Shown in pieces: positions 6,972 through 9,235 of a DNA stretch of 9,235 bases. This DNA comes from an uncultured delta proteobacterium (GTDB taxonomy: Bacteria; Desulfobacterota; Syntrophorhabdia; Syntrophorhabdales; Syntrophorhabdaceae). A model generated the notes under the pieces. That model worked only from the letters and a program-made list of their open reading frames with translations. It did not search any database and was not told where the DNA came from. The number at the start of each line of letters is the position of its first letter. Positions within the stretch are counted from its first letter, which is position 1. A program made the translations under genes and the position numbers. The DNA lies in NCBI GenBank assembly GCA_903872255.1, contig CAIQJW010000009.1, positions 1 through 9,235 of the forward strand, in the 5' to 3' direction.

Positions 6972-7307
6972 ATGGGACAAGAACTTACGTTCGATGCGTT
7001 GACCCGCTTTCTCGGTAATTTGAGGCGGTATTCGGATAGGAGGGATGAAATGCTGCTGATGGACGACCTTGCCCGGTTCGATATCTGCGATGTTGAAAAG
7101 TTGTCCGTCCTCATTGGGAAACACTGGGACATGCTTCGCAATGCGGAAAAGGAATTAAACGAGCTTATACGGACGGCGACACTTAATTTCATGCCGTCCT
7201 GCAATGATTGCTCCTACACGCGGGCCGGCCTCGTGCGCCTGGCGATGGATTTCGAATTTGGCCGGGCCTGGCATAAATACATTCAGTCCCTGCCGGTTGT
7301 AAGATAA
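6972..7307 (+). CDS. Small conserved protein of unknown function, copy 2 (111 aa)
   Basis: A paralogue of 6208-6543, identical at 104 of 111 residues. The changes are V30M, R43K, R51H, E58A, S72N, C73F and K98R. C73F removes the first cysteine of the cluster and leaves C77-x2-C80. At DNA level I count 14 differences in 336 bases, about five of them silent. The first ~90 bases are identical to copy 1. A longer form from GTG 6942 is open but has no counterpart start in copy 1 and would begin upstream of the -10 box, so ATG 6972 is preferred. The phosphatase gene follows after 33 bases, so the two may be co-transcribed. Function unknown. Confidence 0.72.
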   Translation: MGQELTFDALTRFLGNLRRYSDRRDEMLLMDDLARFDICDVEKLSVLIGKHWDMLRNAEKELNELIRTATLNFMPSCNDCSYTRAGLVRLAMDFEFGRAWHKYIQSLPVVR

Positions 7308-7340
7308 TAATGGACGGGCAATTAAAAAAGGAGACCCGAT

Positions 7341-7820
7341 ATGACAATCATCCCGTTTCATCTGGAAGGCCAAATCTTCCGTAGTTCCATGCCATTCGGT
7401 AAGTACGATGATGATAGAAGCGTATTGCAGGAGTATTTCGAAAACAACATTTCGGTAATAGTCCCTCTTGCCGGCGTGGAGGAATGCGAACGGACGGCGG
7501 GTATGGATTTGCACCGGCTGTACAGGGAAAAAGGGTTTGAAGTTGTCGCGTTGCCGGTGGAGGATTATGCGGCCCCGGACGCAGGGGCATTAAGGCGGGT
7601 CATTGATGTGGTTATAGAGCATGCCCGCTCCCGCCGGAATGTGGTTGTTCATTGCTCTGCGGGGCAGGGGAGGACCGGGACTTTTATGGCGTGTATGGCG
7701 AGGCAGTTGCTGGGATTATCCGGCGATGAAGCGATAAGATGGGTACGGCAGTATATTCCCGGCGCGGTTGAGACCGATCTGCAGGAGCAGTTGGTCCGGG
7801 GGTATATCGAAGGGGCATAA
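7341..7820 (+). CDS. Cysteine-dependent protein phosphatase (PTP/dual-specificity-like)
   Basis: A 159-residue single-domain phosphatase. The signature loop VVVHCSAGQGRTGT (101-114) supplies His104, the nucleophile Cys105 and phosphate-binding Arg111 in the C-x5-R pattern. The preceding LPVEDYAAPD loop (71-80) offers Asp75 as the likely general acid, as in compact bacterial dual-specificity phosphatases. No signal peptide or membrane segment is seen, so it should be cytoplasmic. AAGGAG sits about seven bases before ATG 7341, a strong ribosome site, unlike the small gene upstream. It probably shares a transcript with the 111-residue protein that ends 33 bases before it. The substrate (phosphotyrosine/serine protein or another phosphomonoester) cannot be told. 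No paired kinase lies in the window. Confidence 0.88.
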   Translation: MTIIPFHLEGQIFRSSMPFGKYDDDRSVLQEYFENNISVIVPLAGVEECERTAGMDLHRLYREKGFEVVALPVEDYAAPDAGALRRVIDVVIEHARSRRNVVVHCSAGQGRTGTFMACMARQLLGLSGDEAIRWVRQYIPGAVETDLQEQLVRGYIEGA

Positions 7821-8014
7821 TAGGCAAGGAAAAAGACCCTCTCTTGCCCGCTTCGCAAGAGTTCGCAGAGAGCGCGGAGAACCGTGAAGAACGGATTTGC
7901 GGCCAGATCTCGGAGCCTGCCATTGCCACCCGCCATAGCAAACCCGGAGGCGGGTACCCGGCTATTAGGGCCGCACTTTCGATCGCCTTACGGCGATGGA
8001 CGATAATCATTTTC
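7821..8014. other. Convergent intergenic region with two hairpins
   Basis: A 194-base gap between the convergent phosphatase and antitoxin genes, with no gene seen. One inverted repeat is ACCCGCC (7928-7934) with GGCGGGT (7949-7955) around a 14-base loop. A tighter hairpin is ATCGCC (7982-7987) with GGCGAT (7992-7997). Read on the minus strand, the tight hairpin has a GTAA loop, a GNRA-type tetraloop, just after the antitoxin stop. Neither is followed by a good T-run, so they are at most weak terminators or 3'-end stabilisers. The stretch 7850-7890 has GCAGAGAGCGCGGAGAAC-like repetitive texture. Confidence 0.45.
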
Positions 8015-8335
8015 TCATGTGTTTTCTTCGATTTCCTCGAACTGATTTATCCGAACGCATCCGTCGGGAAACTTCGCTAAAATCTCCAGGTCTCCGCCCA
8101 TCGCCTTTATCATATTTCTCAATGTGCTGATGTACATATCAGTCCGATTTTCCATCTTCGAAATGGCGGCTTGCTGTACTTTCAGATTCCTGGCTAATGT
8201 AACTTGGGTCAGGTGCCTGGCCTGGCGCAGTTCCTGAAGAGGCATTTCGGCAAGCATTTTCTTTGCCCTTTCTTCTGCCGCATCCCTTTGCTCGGGCTTC
8301 ATCTTATCCCTGAGAGTCTTAAAAGGTTTGGCCAT
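8015..8335 (-). CDS. XRE-family helix-turn-helix antitoxin (HigA-like)
   Basis: A 106-residue DNA-binding protein. A lambda-repressor-type helix-turn-helix spans about 35-85, with LTQVTLARNLKVQQAAISKM at 42-61 containing both helices. The basic ~30-residue N-terminus and the tail GGDLEILAKFPDG are typical of antitoxins paired with Gp49-type toxins. It would neutralise the toxin encoded just upstream and repress the shared promoter. The start lies two bases after the toxin TAG. Its Shine-Dalgarno AGGAGG is formed by the last two glycine codons of the toxin gene, tying antitoxin translation to toxin translation. Toxin-first order is as in higBA modules. Confidence 0.9.
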   Translation of the reverse strand: MAKPFKTLRDKMKPEQRDAAEERAKKMLAEMPLQELRQARHLTQVTLARNLKVQQAAISKMENRTDMYISTLRNMIKAMGGDLEILAKFPDGCVRINQFEEIEENT

Positions 8336-8337
8336 AA

Positions 8338-8697
8338 CTATCCTCCTTGTTCTCTCTCTAAAGAACTCAAGTGACTATCGTAAATCTTATCAGCTAATGG
8401 GACATATTTCGCATAGAATTGATCATTGCCAACTTTTGCTCCGCCGATGAGTAGAATTGCCGTTCTACGGGGGTCAAATGCGTATAGGACCCTGTAAGGG
8501 TCGCCTTTGTGCTGGATCCGCATCTCCCGCATCTGCCCGTGCCTTGACCCTTTTACGTCCGAGCTGTACGGGTATGGCAGCGCAATCCCCCTTTCTTCAA
8601 GCAACCTCACATATACATCTACCGAAACCTGTTCATCCTCATCCAGGGTATCCCACCATTCGGCGAATTCATCCGTGTACTCTACGGAGTATTCCAT
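8338..8697 (-). CDS. RelE/HigB-type toxin (phage-derived Gp49-like family)
   Basis: A 119-residue protein with the recognisable Gp49-like/RelE layout: an N-terminal EYTDEFAEWWDTLDEDEQ helix (6-23), KGSRHGQMREMRIQH (49-63), then PYRVLYAFDPRRTAILLIGG (67-86), and a C-terminal Y...P.AD.IYDSHL segment (98-110). Basic residues in the second and third blocks are those expected of a ribosome-dependent mRNA endonuclease. The toxin gene precedes its antitoxin by two bases. No Shine-Dalgarno is seen before ATG 8697. A promoter with a -10 box six bases upstream suggests leaderless translation, which would keep toxin output low. The reading frame is intact. Confidence 0.9.
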   Translation of the reverse strand: MEYSVEYTDEFAEWWDTLDEDEQVSVDVYVRLLEERGIALPYPYSSDVKGSRHGQMREMRIQHKGDPYRVLYAFDPRRTAILLIGGAKVGNDQFYAKYVPLADKIYDSHLSSLEREQGG

Positions 8698-8703
8698 ACA
8701 AGG

Positions 8704-8732
8704 AATATAACTCAGAAGGAATACAATTGCAA
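8704..8732 (-). promoter_or_regulatory. Promoter of toxin-antitoxin pair (leaderless arrangement)
   Basis: Read leftward: TTGCAA (8732-8727, 4 of 6 bases of the -35 consensus), a 17-base spacer, and TATATT (8709-8704, 5 of 6 bases of the -10 consensus). Only six bases separate the -10 box from ATG 8697, so the predicted transcript begins at the start codon. This fits the missing Shine-Dalgarno for the toxin. Confidence 0.55.
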
Positions 8733-8784
8733 GGAATTTGCAGCGAAAAACGGCAGAAATTGTTTCCCCTGAAACTCGAAACCC

Positions 8785-8943
8785 ACAGTAGGGACGTCCT
8801 TAAATATTTCAATTGACACAAGGCATATTGGGTCAGGTCTTGCAATTATACGTTTGGCAAGATACGGCGACCTTTATGGCACGACAGCTCCGCGTAGAAT
8901 TCCCGGGTGTTCTCTATCACTTAAACCTGAGACATGAAACATG
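8785..8943 (+). mobile_element. Unit 3 transposase relic (159 nt)
   Basis: Matches 6592-6750 at 158 of 159 positions by eye. It holds the 37-nt repeat (8785-8821), GGGTCAGGTCTTGC and the transposase start at ATG 8876. Such near identity over two copies 2.2 kb apart points to a recent duplication or ongoing gene conversion. Confidence 0.78.
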
Positions 8944-9028
8944 TAAAGACACTGGGCCCCGGCAAGCCGGGGTGACGGCAATAGAGAAGATCACGGCACC
9001 TGACCCCACGACTTCCCCCGTTGCCTGA
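8876..9028 (+). pseudogene. Truncated REP-associated (Y1/RAYT) transposase, N-terminus only
   Basis: The frame starts MARQLRVEFPGVLYHLNLRH, which matches the conserved N-terminus of REP-associated tyrosine transposases (MARxLRxEFPGxLYH). After HETC the frame runs into unrelated DNA carrying a GC-rich hairpin and ends at 9028, giving 50 residues where the family has roughly 150-300. The HUH metal-binding pair and the catalytic tyrosine are lost. No ribosome site is evident. It is the longest open copy of the relic here, since the copy at 6683 has a nonsense codon and that at 5982 stops after ~23 codons. Confidence 0.7.
8957..8972. repeat. REP-like GC-rich hairpin
   Basis: CCCCGGCAAGCCGGGG is a perfect palindrome-type hairpin (six-pair stem with CAAG loop, or seven pairs across AA) followed by TGACGG. 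It sits directly after the transposase N-terminus. Short GC-rich hairpins are the substrates of RAYT transposases, so this may be a REP sequence kept with the relic. It could instead be an unrelated repeat. Confidence 0.5.
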
Positions 9029-9073
9029 AGAGCTGACAACCGTGGCTACGTCCAGATAGGGAATAAAGGGGGA

Positions 9074-9235
9074 CGACCGTAAATAAGTAAATATCTCCAA
9101 ACAGAAAGATGATATGATTCGCTAAAAGCTCCCTTCTTATCGAAACTGAAGAAAACTGCAGCAATTTCTTGAAAACGAATCCCGGATATAATCTCTGCCA
9201 CCCCGGTGTCACTTTCCGATGATATAATCTCCCGA
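9074..9235 (+). repeat. Conserved leader repeat, copy 3 (162 nt, ends at window edge)
   Basis: Third copy of the leader. Its first half matches copy 1 (about two differences) and its last ~85 bases match copy 2 exactly. The final bases CTCCCGA are those that immediately precede ATG in copy 2, so the missing next bases very probably begin a third copy of the 111-residue gene (inference). Confidence 0.85.
9220..9228 (+). promoter_or_regulatory. Extended -10 promoter, copy 3
   Basis: TGATATAAT followed by seven bases to the window end, as in the other two copies. This predicts transcription starting on an ATG at the first base beyond the window. Confidence 0.5.

Noticed and set aside
6942..7307. 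GTG start giving a 10-residue longer copy 2 protein
   Set aside because: Copy 1 has CTG at the matching place, there is no ribosome site, and the start would lie upstream of the conserved -10 box.
6117..7514. Minus-strand frames that recur in both copies of the small gene (6117-6440, 6391-6588, 6728-7204, 7155-7514)
   Set aside because: They recur only because the plus-strand gene is duplicated. Their ends and lengths differ between copies, whereas the plus-strand frame is the same length in both.
7982..7997. Rho-independent terminator after the antitoxin or phosphatase
   Set aside because: The hairpin is real (ATCGCC/GGCGAT), but no T-run follows it on either strand, so it is not called a terminator.
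8457..8816. Plus-strand frames over the toxin gene (8457-8816, 8507-8710)
   Set aside because: They are antisense to a clear Gp49/RelE-type toxin and have no family features.
5944..9235. CRISPR array or integron attC array
   Set aside because: The repeats are 159-163 nt and 37 nt at irregular distances with genes between. There are no 25-40-nt repeats with uniform spacers, no attC-like folded sites that I can see and no integrase in the window.

Overview
The window joins two unlike regions. The left part (about 1-5401) is a minus-strand phage-defence/restriction operon. The right part (about 5877-9235) is an accessory region built from repeated units. Organism: a bacterium of moderate GC. 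The repeats contain the N-terminus of a REP-associated (Y1/RAYT, IS200-like) transposase behind GGGACGTCCTT and GGGTCAGGTCTTGC leaders. I associate that arrangement with Desulfobacterota (deltaproteobacteria) and similar environmental genomes, but this is recollection and not proof.

Defence operon, read right to left: a GHKL (MutL/MORC/Hsp90-type) ATPase (5401-3884), a Z1-domain superfamily-2 helicase-like protein (3887-1062), a PD-(D/E)XK nuclease-like DUF4420 protein (1084-53), and the first codons of an AIPR-like protein (63 to the left edge). Every junction overlaps (4, 23 and 11 nt) and each downstream start has a Shine-Dalgarno sequence, so this is one co-translated module. This gene set was described by comparative genomics of MutL-like ATPases in restriction-modification systems, often beside a cytosine methyltransferase and Vsr. 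No such gene lies upstream of the ATPase here.

Middle: 5402-5876 has no convincing gene. It holds a 9-G run, some small inverted repeats and, at its right end, a good sigma70-type promoter. That promoter drives an ORF at 5877 whose first ~24 codons are joined in frame to a transposase relic, apparently a gene broken by the repeat element.

Repeat region: three units, each made of (i) a transposase relic with its leader, (ii) a conserved ~162-nt AT-rich block ending in an extended -10 box exactly 7 nt before an ATG, and (iii) a 111-residue protein of unknown function. Two complete gene copies are present (6208-6543, 6972-7307; 104/111 residues identical). The third leader ends on the last base of the window, just before where the ATG would fall. 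What follows each copy differs. Copy 1 is followed directly by the next relic. Copy 2 is followed by a cysteine-dependent protein phosphatase (7341-7820) and a convergent RelE/HigB-HigA-type toxin-antitoxin pair (8697-8015).

The part most worth following up is this repeated leader-plus-small-gene array with changing cargo, promoters apparently built for leaderless mRNA, and a mosaic pattern among the three leaders that suggests recombination between units.
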